Source: Lachnospiraceae bacterium (GTDB taxonomy: Bacteria; Bacillota; Clostridia; Lachnospirales; Lachnospiraceae). From it: a stretch of DNA of 33,532 nt. Positions 1 to 8,295 of the stretch are shown here, in pieces. Both the position numbers and the translations under genes were made by a program. Positions within the stretch are counted from its first letter, which is position 1. Every line of letters begins with the position of its first letter. Where the stretch lies: NCBI GenBank assembly GCA_900769175.1, contig CAAGFP010000138.1:1-33532 (forward strand), given 5' to 3'. The notes under the pieces were generated by a model, which had not been told where the DNA came from, did not search any database, and saw only the letters and a list, made by a program, of their open reading frames with translations.

Positions 1-49
1 ACGAGATCATTCCGAGTGACTGGAGTTCAGACGTGTGCTCTTCCGATCT
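1..49 (+). other. Illumina adapter/index primer (artefact)
   Basis: This is not biological sequence. It reads as part of an Illumina i7 primer: ACGAGAT, an 8-base index CATTCCGA, then the GTGACTGGAGTTCAGACG... stretch ending GCTCTTCCGATCT. Phage DNA begins at about 50. The matching adapter stands at the other end of the window. Confidence 0.97.
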
Positions 50-90
50 GATTGATGTAATACACAAGTCGCGCGTATAGGGGGTGTGGT

Positions 91-534
91 ATGAATAGAT
101 ATTTTGCTGATACAGAAGAAATCGAAAAAGAAGTGAAAAGAGAGGAAATAAGAGACTCAGCGGCGGCTTTTTTAGAGAAACAAAGACGGATTAAGAAAGA
201 GATAAACCGACTTAGAAAGTTATTCAAGGAGATAGACGAAAATAAGAAAAAACTGGTATTTACAACAATTGATGATGTTGCATTTATGACAATTACTATG
301 CAGGATCTGCGGGAGAAGATTGTAAGAGAAGGTACCACATGCACTTATAAAAACGGAGAGAACCAGTACGGAACCAAGCAGAGCCCGGATGCACAGCTTT
401 ACCTGCAGTTGTCACAGAAAAATACACAGGCTATGAAAATATTAGTTGATTGTTTGCCTAAGACGGAAAAAATTAAAGCACCAATACCGGAGGACGATTT
501 TGACGACTTTGTCTCCGGAAGAGAGGATTTGTAA
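91..534 (+). CDS. terS: terminase small subunit (P27-like)
   Basis: Predicted DNA-recognition subunit of the packaging motor; it would bind near cos and load the large subunit. It has 147 residues, with a charged coiled-coil N-terminal half (about 10-55). The second half contains TYKNGENQYGTKQSPDAQLY, which fits the P27-like small terminase family (Terminase_4 type) that pairs with Terminase_1 large subunits. It is the first gene of the packaged genome and abuts the terminase large subunit without a gap, as is typical. The Shine-Dalgarno is only a run of G and T about 5-10 bases before the ATG. The family call rests on this central motif and on context. Confidence 0.85.
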   Translation: MNRYFADTEEIEKEVKREEIRDSAAAFLEKQRRIKKEINRLRKLFKEIDENKKKLVFTTIDDVAFMTITMQDLREKIVREGTTCTYKNGENQYGTKQSPDAQLYLQLSQKNTQAMKILVDCLPKTEKIKAPIPEDDFDDFVSGREDL

Positions 535-2226
535 TTGCCAAAAGTTAAATATAGTAGCGATTACAACCCGGTGTTGGAATACTGGGAAGAAATCGAGAGT
601 GGCAGAGAGGTAGTAAGCCACAAAATATATGTAATGTATAAATATCTTGCTCACCTGATAAATAATCCGGGTGAGTATTTTTATTCCGCAAAAAGGGCAA
701 ATCACATTTTGGAGTTTGCAGAAAACTACTGCAAAATATCAAAGGGAGCAGGAGCCGGAAAGCCTGTCAGACTGGAACTGTGGGAAAAGGCGATGCTGGC
801 AGCAGTATTTGGAATCATTGACATAAACGGAAACAGGCTATGTAGGGAAGCGTTATTAATTGTAGGAAAGAAGAATGGTAAATCACTCCTGTCATCAATC
901 GTCGGTTTGTATATGCTTGTTGGAGACGGAGAACCTGGACCGGAAGTATATGCAGTTGCAACAAAGAGAGATCAGGCGAAAATTATTTGGCAGGAAGCAA
1001 AGCGTATGGTTCGAAAATCTCCGGCATTGCTAAGGAGAATAAAGACACTTGTAGCAGAATTATCCAGTGAGTTGTTTAATGATGGGGTTTTCAAACCGCT
1101 TGCATCAGACAGTGACACATTGGATGGATTAAATGTGCATTGTGTACTGATGGACGAAATCCATCAGTGGAAAAATGGAAAAGCTCTGTATGACATTATG
1201 GCAGATGGAACCACGGCAAGAAATCAGCCGCTGGTGTTTATCACATCGACTGCCGGAACTATCAGAGAAGACATATACGATCAGAAGTATGACGAGGCAG
1301 AGCGAATCATTAATGGTTTGTTTGATGATAACGGATATAAAGATATCCATATGTTTTGTTTTATATACGAGTTGAATGAAAGAAAACAATGGACAAATCC
1401 GAAATGCTGGAAAATGGCCAATCCGGGACTTGGAACAATTAAGAGGTGGGAACAGTTGGAAGCAAAAGTAAAAAAGGCACAGGAAAATCCGGCACTCGTG
1501 AAAAATCTGGTATGCAAAGAGTTTAATATCAGGGAGACATCTTCGGAATCATGGCTGACATTTGACCAGATAAATAACACTGAAACATTTGATGCAAAAG
1601 CACTGAAACCAAGATACGGAATAGGAGGAGTGGATTTATCCTCAACGACAGACCTTACAAACGCAACAGTAATATTCAAGATGCCGGATGACGAGCACAT
1701 ATACGTTTTACAGATGTATTGGCTTCCGGAAGACTTGCTGGAAAAGAAGGTCAAAGAAGATAAGATACCATACGACTTGTGGCATGAGCAAGGATTACTG
1801 AGACTTTGCCCGGGAAATAAGGTTCATTACAAATATGTGACAGAATGGTTTCTGGAAGTGCAAAAAGAATTGGACATTTACCTGTACAAAGTAGGATACG
1901 ACTCATGGTCTGCTACATATTTCGTGGAAGAAATGAATAACACATTCGGAAAATCAGTAATGGAGCCTGTTATTCAGGGAAAAAAAACACTGTCCAGTCC
2001 GATGAAATCTCTGGGAGCTGACCTGGAGAAGAAATTGGTGAATTATAACAACAATCCGATTTTGAAATGGTGTTTGTGTAATACTTCGGTAGATATTGAC
2101 AAAAACGATAACATTCAGCCAACGAAAGGAAACCTTGGAACAAGAAGAATAGACGGGACGGCAGGGTTGTTGGATGCCTATGTATGCCTGGAAAGCAATC
2201 TGGAAGAATACATGAGTATGATTTAG
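535..2226 (+). CDS. terL: terminase large subunit
   Basis: ATPase-nuclease that pumps and cuts phage DNA at the portal. The ATPase half has Walker A GKKNGKS at residues 111-117, Walker B VLMDEIH at 204-210 (D207, E208) and the coupling motif ITSTAG at 236-241. The nuclease half has the expected acidic residues: D367 in GGVDLSS, D456 in YDSW, and D540/D547 in RIDGTAGLLDAY. At 563 residues it is full length for the Terminase_1 family. The start is TTG, placed directly after the TAA of the small subunit and 6-10 bases behind GGAAGAGAGG. This suggests translational coupling and modest expression. Confidence 0.97.
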   Translation: MPKVKYSSDYNPVLEYWEEIESGREVVSHKIYVMYKYLAHLINNPGEYFYSAKRANHILEFAENYCKISKGAGAGKPVRLELWEKAMLAAVFGIIDINGNRLCREALLIVGKKNGKSLLSSIVGLYMLVGDGEPGPEVYAVATKRDQAKIIWQEAKRMVRKSPALLRRIKTLVAELSSELFNDGVFKPLASDSDTLDGLNVHCVLMDEIHQWKNGKALYDIMADGTTARNQPLVFITSTAGTIREDIYDQKYDEAERIINGLFDDNGYKDIHMFCFIYELNERKQWTNPKCWKMANPGLGTIKRWEQLEAKVKKAQENPALVKNLVCKEFNIRETSSESWLTFDQINNTETFDAKALKPRYGIGGVDLSSTTDLTNATVIFKMPDDEHIYVLQMYWLPEDLLEKKVKEDKIPYDLWHEQGLLRLCPGNKVHYKYVTEWFLEVQKELDIYLYKVGYDSWSATYFVEEMNNTFGKSVMEPVIQGKKTLSSPMKSLGADLEKKLVNYNNNPILKWCLCNTSVDIDKNDNIQPTKGNLGTRRIDGTAGLLDAYVCLESNLEEYMSMI

Positions 2227-2234
2227 GAGGAGAA

Positions 2235-3521
2235 ATGAGATTATTTCGAAAAAGAGAACCTACAAAAAATGAAAAAGCAGATAAGAGCGTTCTGAAGATG
2301 GTGACCACCTACGGAGAACACTATTATGCATGGAATGGAAAGCTGTTTGAAAGTGATATCGTCAGATCATGCATCAGACCTAAGGTAAAAGCAGTTGGGA
2401 AACTGGTGGGAAAGCATATCCGTGCAGACACAAAAGGATTAAAGGTGAATCCGGATGCAAATATCCGGTTCCTGATGTCAGAACCAAATCCGTATATGAC
2501 AGGGCAGCAGTTTCAGGAGAAAGTTGCAACGCAGCTATGCCTGAACAACAATGCGTTTATTCTGATTATCAGGGATGAAAACTACAAACCAGTGCAGTTA
2601 TATCCAATACCTTGTGTGATGTGTGAGACAGTGTACATACGGGATGAACTGCATCTGAAATTCCAATATAGGAATGGAAAAAGTAACACATTTCCATACG
2701 AACAGATTATCCATTTGCGGCAAGATTTTAATGAGCAGGATATATTCGGTGAGAGCCCGGCCAAAGCACTGGAATCCATGATGGAAGTTATCGGAACCAT
2801 AGATCAGGGAATCATTAAGGCTATCAAGAATAGCGGAATTATCAAGTGGCTTTTGAAATTCACATCATCCATGAGAGATGAAGACATCAAAAAGAATGTA
2901 AAAAACTTTGTTGATAATTACCTGAGTGTGGAGAGTGATACATGGGGAGCGGCAGGCGTTGATGCAAAAGCGGATGCGGTAAGGATTGAGCCAAAGGATT
3001 ATGTACCAAACGCATTGCAGACAAAGGAAACCATCAACCGTGTTTATTCGTTTTTCAATACAAACGAAAAAATTATACAGTCAAAATGGACGGAGGATGA
3101 GTGGAATGCATATTTTGAGGCAGAAGTAGAACCGTTGGCCATCCAGATGGGAGAGACATATTCCGTAAGATTGTTCACGCGGAAAGAAAGAGGATGCGGA
3201 AATAAAATTGTGTTCACGGCAAGCAATCTGCAATGTGCAAGCCTAAATACGAAGCTGGCATTCCAGGCAATGGTAGACCGTGGTGCAATGACACCGAACG
3301 AGTGGCGGGAGACCATGAATATGCCGCCGATAGAGGGCGGGGACAAGCCATTGCGAAGACTGGATACACAGGTTGTGGACATGATTGAGAGTGTTCTGGG
3401 AAAAATGAACAGCGAAAATTATGTGGTGATGGCAGGATTAATTACAAAGCTGTTGCAGACAGAGGAAAGGAGTAGAGATGAAACACAGGATAAACATCCG
3501 GGGAGTGATGATACCGAATGA
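2235..3521 (+). CDS. portal protein (HK97 family)
   Basis: Dodecameric portal through which DNA enters and leaves the capsid. The 428 residues match the HK97-type portal family, including the central QIIHLRQDFNEQDIFGESPA segment and the C-terminal PNEWRETMNMPPIEGGD segment typical of these proteins. An upstream in-frame ATG at 2184 lies inside the terminase gene. I chose 2235 because AGGAGG sits 5-6 bases before it and the protein then starts MRLFRKRE as relatives do. Its 3' end overlaps the protease gene by 44 bases in another frame. Confidence 0.93.
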   Translation: MRLFRKREPTKNEKADKSVLKMVTTYGEHYYAWNGKLFESDIVRSCIRPKVKAVGKLVGKHIRADTKGLKVNPDANIRFLMSEPNPYMTGQQFQEKVATQLCLNNNAFILIIRDENYKPVQLYPIPCVMCETVYIRDELHLKFQYRNGKSNTFPYEQIIHLRQDFNEQDIFGESPAKALESMMEVIGTIDQGIIKAIKNSGIIKWLLKFTSSMRDEDIKKNVKNFVDNYLSVESDTWGAAGVDAKADAVRIEPKDYVPNALQTKETINRVYSFFNTNEKIIQSKWTEDEWNAYFEAEVEPLAIQMGETYSVRLFTRKERGCGNKIVFTASNLQCASLNTKLAFQAMVDRGAMTPNEWRETMNMPPIEGGDKPLRRLDTQVVDMIESVLGKMNSENYVVMAGLITKLLQTEERSRDETQDKHPGSDDTE

Positions 3522-4182
3522 TTATAAGTGGTATTATGATTACTTTGAGGAAGACAGCACATGCCCTGCGGACGTGCAGAAGGTAATTGATGCATTCCAA
3601 GAAGGGGATGAGATAGAGGTATATATCAATTCGCCGGGTGGTGTAATTGATGTAGGGTCCGAAATATACACACTGCTGCGGAGCAATCAGGAGCATGTGA
3701 AGATTTATATTACGGGAGAGGCATGTAGCGCGGCATCAATAGTAGCTATGTCAGCACATTGCGAGATGTCACCGACAGCGCTCATGATGGTACATTGTGT
3801 ATCATCCGGCGTAAATGGAAATCATAGTGACATGGAGCACATGGCAGATGTATTAAGGACAGCAGACAAGGCATTGTGTACAGCATACACAGAAAAAGCA
3901 GGAATGTCAGAGACAGAAGCGCTGGAAATGATGGAGCATGAGATATGGCTGACAGCAGAGCAGGCAAAGGAAAAAGGACTGATTGACGGAATCATGTTTG
4001 AAAAAGAACAGGAAGAGGTACCGTTGGTGGCAGGTCCGTTATTTGCTCTTCCTGGGAAAGAGCAGATGGAAAAAGTAAAAAATATGTTAAAGGAAGCAGG
4101 GGAACCGCAAAACGGAGATGCTGCTTTTTTAATGCAACTCAATCTAAATTATTTAAAATTAAAAGGAGAGAAGAGACAATGA
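3478..4182 (+). CDS. ClpP-like prohead maturation protease
   Basis: Serine protease that processes the capsid precursor during head maturation. The 234 residues have a ClpP/crotonase fold signature: YINSPGG at 49-55, the nucleophile region GEACSAAS with Ser87, and MMVHC with His106. The third position of the triad appears as the Glu/Trp variant (EIWLTAEQA, about 155-163), common in phage forms. The C-terminal 50 residues are a charged linker. It sits between portal and major capsid, its standard position, starts inside the portal gene, and ends in an ATGA overlap with the capsid gene. Confidence 0.93.
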   Translation: MKHRINIRGVMIPNDYKWYYDYFEEDSTCPADVQKVIDAFQEGDEIEVYINSPGGVIDVGSEIYTLLRSNQEHVKIYITGEACSAASIVAMSAHCEMSPTALMMVHCVSSGVNGNHSDMEHMADVLRTADKALCTAYTEKAGMSETEALEMMEHEIWLTAEQAKEKGLIDGIMFEKEQEEVPLVAGPLFALPGKEQMEKVKNMLKEAGEPQNGDAAFLMQLNLNYLKLKGEKRQ

Positions 4183-5408
4183 ACAAGAAACAGTATGAAG
4201 CAATGAGAAAGAAACTGATGGATGAGGCTCAGGAGCTGATTAATGCAGGAAAAGCAAAAGAGGCAGAGAGCAAGATGCAGGAGATCAAAGACCTGGACGA
4301 GCAGTGGGATGCAATTGCACAGGCAGAGGCTAATTTCCGGGCGCTGAATATGGAACCCAAGCCGTTAATGCCGAATCGGGTTGATGACGTCCTCGGAGGT
4401 GAGGAAAAGAAGGGAGAAGAGCCTGCATCCGTAAAGGCATGGAAATCGAAAGAGTATGAGAATGCGTGGGCTAAGACGTTGATGGGTAAGCCACTCACAG
4501 ACGAAGAAAGTAAGGCATATCAGATGGTAAACGAGGCATATACACACAATACCGGAAATACCAGTATTGTAATACCTAATACGGTAGCTAATGGCATCTG
4601 GGAGATGGCAGGAAGCATGTATCCTTACTTTGCGGATGTTACAAAGACCTATGTAAACGGCGTATTGTCTATGATCCAGGAAGATACATCATCTGACAGC
4701 AAGTGGTATGATGAGGAAACAACAACGGAGGATGGAAAGGAAACATTTAAGGAGTTTAAGCTCAATGGATGCGAACTTTCCAGAGCGATTACCGTCACAT
4801 GGAAGCTGAAGGAAATGGCAATCGAAGACTTCATTCCTTATATCCAGAGAAAAATGGCAAAGAAGATGGGCGCGGCAGCAGGATACGGTGTAACGCATGG
4901 TGCCGGAGCCTCAGCAGAAAGCGGAAAGCCGGAACCTATGGGTGTGGTAACTGCACTGGAGGCAGAAGCAGAGACACCTCAGGTTGTAGAATATGAAAAT
5001 GGTACGGTACCTACATATGAGAAGCTGCTGAGTGCAAGATCCAAGGTGAAATCCGGTTATGGTGCAGAACTGAGCATCTATGCAAACTCTGACACCATTT
5101 GGAATAAGATTGCGGCTATTGTAGATAAGCAGGGAAGACCTCTGTTTGTTCCGGATCCTATGAATGGTGGAGCGTATCGCGTACTTGGTATGCCTGTAAA
5201 AGAGGATGACTCCATGAAGGATGGTGAGATTCTGATGTCCAATGCAGTCATGGGATATCATCTGAACATCAACAAGGAAGTATCCATGATGACGGAAGAA
5301 CATGTCAAGGATCGTAAGACAGACTATTGCGGTTATGCAATTATGGATGGAAATACGACCACAACGAAGGCACACGCACTGCTGAAAGAGGCTGCACAGG
5401 CGGGGTGA
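4179..5408 (+). CDS. major capsid protein (HK97 fold)
   Basis: Main shell protein. Residues 1-65 form a charged coiled-coil region like the HK97 delta domain, which acts as a built-in scaffold and would be removed by the upstream protease. After a linker (about 70-100) the HK97-type shell domain follows, with IVIPNTVANGIWE, the long axial-domain segment, and the C-terminal ILMSNAVMGYHLNINKEVSMM. The length of 409 residues is normal. An AAAAGGAGAGAAG ribosome site and a four-base overlap with the protease gene suggest coupled translation at high level. Confidence 0.95.
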   Translation: MNKKQYEAMRKKLMDEAQELINAGKAKEAESKMQEIKDLDEQWDAIAQAEANFRALNMEPKPLMPNRVDDVLGGEEKKGEEPASVKAWKSKEYENAWAKTLMGKPLTDEESKAYQMVNEAYTHNTGNTSIVIPNTVANGIWEMAGSMYPYFADVTKTYVNGVLSMIQEDTSSDSKWYDEETTTEDGKETFKEFKLNGCELSRAITVTWKLKEMAIEDFIPYIQRKMAKKMGAAAGYGVTHGAGASAESGKPEPMGVVTALEAEAETPQVVEYENGTVPTYEKLLSARSKVKSGYGAELSIYANSDTIWNKIAAIVDKQGRPLFVPDPMNGGAYRVLGMPVKEDDSMKDGEILMSNAVMGYHLNINKEVSMMTEEHVKDRKTDYCGYAIMDGNTTTTKAHALLKEAAQAG

Positions 5409-5560
5409 TGAGCCGTGCGGCTGCGGCAGATAATACAGTCGTATACGATGACACTTATACAGTCGTGCAGCTGCGAGAAATTGCAAAGCAGCAAGGTATT
5501 GCTGGTTATAGCAGCATGACAAAGGCTCAACTGTTGGAGGCATTGAATACACATGATTAA
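5408..5560 (+). CDS. Rho-N/SAP-like small head protein
   Basis: A 50-residue protein whose C-terminal part (about residues 15-48, YTVVQLREIAKQQGIAGYSSMTKAQLLEAL) matches the Rho N-terminal/HeH/SAP-like helical fold. Small proteins of this kind commonly follow the major capsid gene in clostridial siphophages, where their role is not established; they may touch DNA or assist the head-tail connector. The start overlaps the capsid stop (TGATG). An upstream in-frame start inside the capsid gene at 5327 is unlikely. It overlaps the next gene by eight bases. Confidence 0.75.
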   Translation: MSRAAAADNTVVYDDTYTVVQLREIAKQQGIAGYSSMTKAQLLEALNTHD

Positions 5561-5813
5561 AGCAGAAGAGATCAGAAAGAAAATGCGAATAAGCCATGCA
5601 AAAATGGATAATGATATCAATGACAATATCAAGGCTGCCCGACTCGACATGAGCCGGGCAGGCATCAATGAATCCAAAGATGATGCATTGACTGACAAAG
5701 CAATAGAGCTATACTGTAAGGCGCAGTTTGATTATCTTGGAAAAGGTGAACAGTTTCAAAAAAATTATGAGAAACTGAGAGATTCGATGACACTGACGGA
5801 GAATTATAGATGA
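5553..5813 (+). CDS. head-tail connector (gp6-like adaptor)
   Basis: An 86-residue helical protein: KAEEIRKKMRISHAKMDNDINDNIKAARLDMSRAGI, then DALTDKAIELYCKAQFDYLGKGEQFQKNYEKLRDSM. This pattern and its place right after the capsid fit the phage gp6-like/head-completion adaptor family that forms the first ring below the portal. It is translationally coupled on both sides by short overlaps. The function is inferred from fold-type resemblance and order, not from a catalytic motif. Confidence 0.75.
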   Translation: MIKAEEIRKKMRISHAKMDNDINDNIKAARLDMSRAGINESKDDALTDKAIELYCKAQFDYLGKGEQFQKNYEKLRDSMTLTENYR

Positions 5814-6148
5814 GAGATGAATTAATATATTTTCTTGACTTTGTGCCTGGAGAAGAGTTGGACGAGTTCGGAGACAAAAAAGAGATACCGAAAAAGTCGG
5901 AAGATATTTTTGCGGAGATTTTGTCTATTAGTCAGACAGAATTTTACCAGGCACAGACATCGGATAAAAAGCCGGAAATCAAATTTAAGATTACTGATTA
6001 TTTGGATTATCAGGGTCAAAAATATCTGATCTATGATGACATCAGGTATAAAATAATGCGTACTTACAGGACAAAAAACAACGAGCTGGAAATTACATGC
6101 TATGGAGGTGTGAGAGATGCCAGTGCCGCCGTCAGTGACGAAAATTAA
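5810..6148 (+). CDS. head-tail closure protein (gp16-like)
   Basis: A 112-residue beta-rich protein (FAEILSISQTEFYQAQ, KFKITDYLDYQGQKYLIYDDIRYKIMRTYR) resembling the SPP1 gp16-type head-closure family, which plugs the connector until the tail docks. It begins in an ATGA overlap with the adaptor gene, and its end overlaps the following gene by 32 bases. The repeated Tyr-rich strands and its place in the module are the basis; no unique motif distinguishes it. Confidence 0.72.
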   Translation: MRDELIYFLDFVPGEELDEFGDKKEIPKKSEDIFAEILSISQTEFYQAQTSDKKPEIKFKITDYLDYQGQKYLIYDDIRYKIMRTYRTKNNELEITCYGGVRDASAAVSDEN

Positions 6149-6569
6149 GAAAGATGGAGTGGAATTTGTATCAAGTGTGGATAGATGCTCCTACACCATG
6201 AAAGAATTATGTCGTGCTGCGCTCCGGGATGTTGGCAAGTTTATATGCAAGAGGTTCCGGCGGGCATATTATGCAAGATTTAAGCGCAGGAAAGGGAATG
6301 TAGGTCGCTTTACGCAATATTGGGTAAAGCATAAGTATGAAAAATATCCGAGTCTTCAGGTAGGCGTAAAACCAAATGCCTTTTATGGTGGGTTTCAGGA
6401 GCTGGGAAGCAGCAAGACCGAAAAGTTAGGGTTATTGTCAAACTCCGTACAAGGTAATATTGCAGAGATCGTAAACATGGAAAGCCAGTACTTATCCGCT
6501 TTAGAGGACGAAGCAGAGGCATTGTCACTGATAAGCGAAGAGGATTACGAAGGGAATGGTGATGAATGA
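6117..6569 (+). CDS. HK97 gp10-like tail completion protein
   Basis: A 150-residue protein at the head-tail joint. The basic N-terminal helix region (ALRDVGKFICKRFRRAYYARFKRRKG) followed by YGGFQELGSSK and a C-terminal helical tail is the pattern of the HK97 gp10 family. GGAGGT lies about 8 bases before the ATG, which overlaps the end of the previous gene by 32 bases. It ends in an ATGA overlap with the next gene. Confidence 0.78.
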   Translation: MPVPPSVTKIKKDGVEFVSSVDRCSYTMKELCRAALRDVGKFICKRFRRAYYARFKRRKGNVGRFTQYWVKHKYEKYPSLQVGVKPNAFYGGFQELGSSKTEKLGLLSNSVQGNIAEIVNMESQYLSALEDEAEALSLISEEDYEGNGDE

Positions 6570-6916
6570 GTCTGGATAAGGAGCTTGAGAAGCTGACAGG
6601 AGCATATTGCGAGGATGCACCAAAGGACGCAGCATATCCATACAAAGTATTCAGCGCAAGGCGACTGTCGGAATCGGAAGGAAAGCAGAACTATATCCTT
6701 GAAATCAACGTATGGGACCAGAACAATTACTATTCCAGGGCACAGAGCATAATGGAGCAACTGGAAAAAGAGTTGCACCGGTGCAACTACATAACGGGAG
6801 ATTACCTGATACGTATCTTTAAGGGACAAAGCGAAAAGGTAACAGATCAGGACAAGGATATCAAGAGAGTTCGAGAACAATTTGAAATGTATGTCTATGA
6901 AAGAGAGGGACAGTAA
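6566..6916 (+). CDS. tail terminator protein (DUF3168-like)
   Basis: A 116-residue protein in the tail-terminator slot, just before the major tail protein. The pattern fits this family: FSARRLSESEGKQNYILEINVWD, a helix, then GDYLIRIFKGQSEKVTDQDKDIKRVREQFEMYVYE ending on a beta strand. It would cap the growing tail tube and join it to the head. Codons in the middle (6772-6787) contain a perfect copy of the genome's 16-base palindrome, read here as LHRCN; that residue string is probably imposed by the DNA element rather than by the fold. Confidence 0.72.
   Translation: MSLDKELEKLTGAYCEDAPKDAAYPYKVFSARRLSESEGKQNYILEINVWDQNNYYSRAQSIMEQLEKELHRCNYITGDYLIRIFKGQSEKVTDQDKDIKRVREQFEMYVYEREGQ
6772..6787. 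repeat. 16-bp palindrome GTTGCACCGGTGCAAC, copy 1
   Basis: Perfect 16-base palindrome inside the tail terminator gene. It is the only copy in the structural head-tail half before 13.9 kb. The identical sequence recurs at 13953, 18831, 23981 and 32596, with a one-mismatch copy at 28287. Confidence 0.97.
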
Positions 6917-7567
6917 ATGGGAAAGAAAAAGTATTCTGGATTTACAAAGGAAACAACGGAGCACCTGCTTTTGGACGCAGGTGCTTTTTTCAGAGGATTT
7001 ATTTATACACCGGGTGGAGAAAACAATGATACATTTGATAAGGCCGTAGCAGCAGGAAAGCTGATTGGAGCAACAAAAGGCGGTGGAGAATTTTTAGCAA
7101 CAGCGAAATTACGGAAAATCGAAGTAGATGGTGCACCGGAATATACAAAAGGGCTTGAGACAATTGATTCGTGGGAAGTATACCTGAAGGCAACTGTTTT
7201 GGAGACAACAGCAGAGACAATCAAGCAAGGCCTTGGAATTGCAGCAGTGGATAAAGAATCAGATGATACATATTATGTCATCAAAGGGAAAACAGAGATT
7301 GAAGATTCTGATTATCAGGATAATGTAACATGGGTAGGAAAAATAAGCGGTTCGGATAAGCCGGTTATTATTGTGGTAAAAAACGCTTTGAGTACAGACG
7401 GGCTGAAGATAACTCTGCAGGACAAAAACGAGGCTACAATCCCACTGACATTTTACGGACACTACGAACAGGACAAGTTGGAAGAGCCGCCTTTTGAAAT
7501 CTATTATCCTAAGCCGGCAGCAGCGCAGACAGCAACGCAGACAACCACAGATAGCACTAAGGAATAA
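6917..7567 (+). CDS. major tail protein
   Basis: Tube subunit of a non-contractile tail. The 216 residues start directly at the previous stop. The N-terminal part (HLLLDAGAFFRGF, then a thin loop, then LIGATKGGGEF) followed by ETIDSWEVYLKATVLETTAETIKQGLG is characteristic of clostridial phage major tail proteins. The C-terminal 20 residues are a low-complexity Ala/Thr/Gln tail. No sheath gene is present, which supports a siphovirus. GAGAGGGACAG ahead of the ATG serves as ribosome site. Confidence 0.88.
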   Translation: MGKKKYSGFTKETTEHLLLDAGAFFRGFIYTPGGENNDTFDKAVAAGKLIGATKGGGEFLATAKLRKIEVDGAPEYTKGLETIDSWEVYLKATVLETTAETIKQGLGIAAVDKESDDTYYVIKGKTEIEDSDYQDNVTWVGKISGSDKPVIIVVKNALSTDGLKITLQDKNEATIPLTFYGHYEQDKLEEPPFEIYYPKPAAAQTATQTTTDSTKE

Positions 7568-7583
7568 TGGAGGATGAGATATC

Positions 7584-8036
7584 ATGCGAGGAATTAGTCT
7601 TGAAGATACATTTAAGTTTGCCAGGCTGCTGAAAGATTCAAACATTATGAACATCGTCAGAGATGCATACGTAAAAGGTAAGAAAGAAGCAATTAGAATA
7701 CGAAATATCAAGGAGACATTTTTAGTCGGAATTGATGTATCGAAAGATGATGAGAGCTTAGGAGCATCGGAAGAGGCGGCGAAAAAGGAAGCAGAAAAAG
7801 CCCAGGAAGAGATAGGGGTTGACACCATAATGCAAATTATATGCGCATGCTCTGATAAAAAATCAGAGTATCAGATATATGATTTGCTGGCAGGAATTAC
7901 GGAGAAAACAGCAGAAACGATAAAAACGCAGCCGCTGAAAGTAACCGTTTCAGACATAAAGGAGATAATCAGGGAGAACGATATCGTAAATTTTTGGGAA
8001 TCAGCGTCCAAGTTGAGCGAAGCTATCAAAGGCTGA
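7584..8036 (+). CDS. tail assembly chaperone, short form (gpG-like)
   Basis: Lies between the major tail protein and the tape measure, the fixed place of the gpG/gpGT chaperones that coat the tape measure during tail assembly. The 150 residues have a long charged insert (DDESLGASEEAAKKEAEKAQEE, about 53-74) and helical flanks. GGAGGATGAGATATC precedes the ATG. Near the end a slippery heptamer (7988-7994) shifts some ribosomes to the -1 frame, giving a 235-residue fusion with the next reading frame; the unshifted product ends at the TGA at 8034. Confidence 0.85.
   Translation: MRGISLEDTFKFARLLKDSNIMNIVRDAYVKGKKEAIRIRNIKETFLVGIDVSKDDESLGASEEAAKKEAEKAQEEIGVDTIMQIICACSDKKSEYQIYDLLAGITEKTAETIKTQPLKVTVSDIKEIIRENDIVNFWESASKLSEAIKG
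7988..7994 (+). other. -1 ribosomal frameshift slippery site A AAT TTT
   Basis: In the zero frame the codons are GTA AAT TTT TGG, so A-AAT-TTT fits the X-XXY-YYZ rule exactly. After slipping, reading continues at 7994 as TTG GGA ATC..., which is the first codon of the downstream open frame. The zero frame stops at 8036. A -1 shift at this place in tail operons is a conserved device for making a fixed ratio of chaperone forms. Confidence 0.85.
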
Positions 8037-8290
8037 CAGATTTGATATATAGGCGGTATGGAGGGAGTGCGAAAGACATTCTTTCCATGCCGTTTTTTGA
8101 GGGATACGAACTATTAAAGTATGCGTTGGACGCTGAGACAGAAGACAAACTGTTTACGAGATGGGTCATCGGATATCAGTTTGATATGGGATTTGATGAG
8201 TTTAAAGGAAAAGTAACCACTGTGCAGACAGTGGAAGACAATAGGACCGCGGAAGAGATATTGGACACGGTAAAAGAGATAATTGGGTGA
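7994..8290 (+). CDS. tail assembly chaperone, frameshift extension (gpT-like)
   Basis: Ninety-eight codons in the -1 frame relative to the chaperone gene, most likely translated only as the C-terminal part of the fusion. It has no convincing start: the first candidate is a TTG lying in the slippery site with no Shine-Dalgarno. Its sequence (ERSYQRLTDLIYRRYGGSAKDILSMPFFEGYELLKYALDAE) is typical of the T domain that contacts the tape measure. The tape measure gene follows after five bases. Confidence 0.82.
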   Translation: MGISVQVERSYQRLTDLIYRRYGGSAKDILSMPFFEGYELLKYALDAETEDKLFTRWVIGYQFDMGFDEFKGKVTTVQTVEDNRTAEEILDTVKEIIG

Positions 8291-8295
8291 TGTAG

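Noticed and set aside
2184..2234. Longer portal protein starting inside the terminase gene
   Set aside because: The start at 2235 has an ideal AGGAGG, and the extra 17 residues are coded inside the end of the terminase gene.
4911..5597. A 228-codon minus-strand frame opposite the capsid gene
   Set aside because: It opposes the capsid gene, has no ribosome site, and its Cys/His/Arg/Tyr-rich product looks like the shadow of a GAA/GCA-rich gene.
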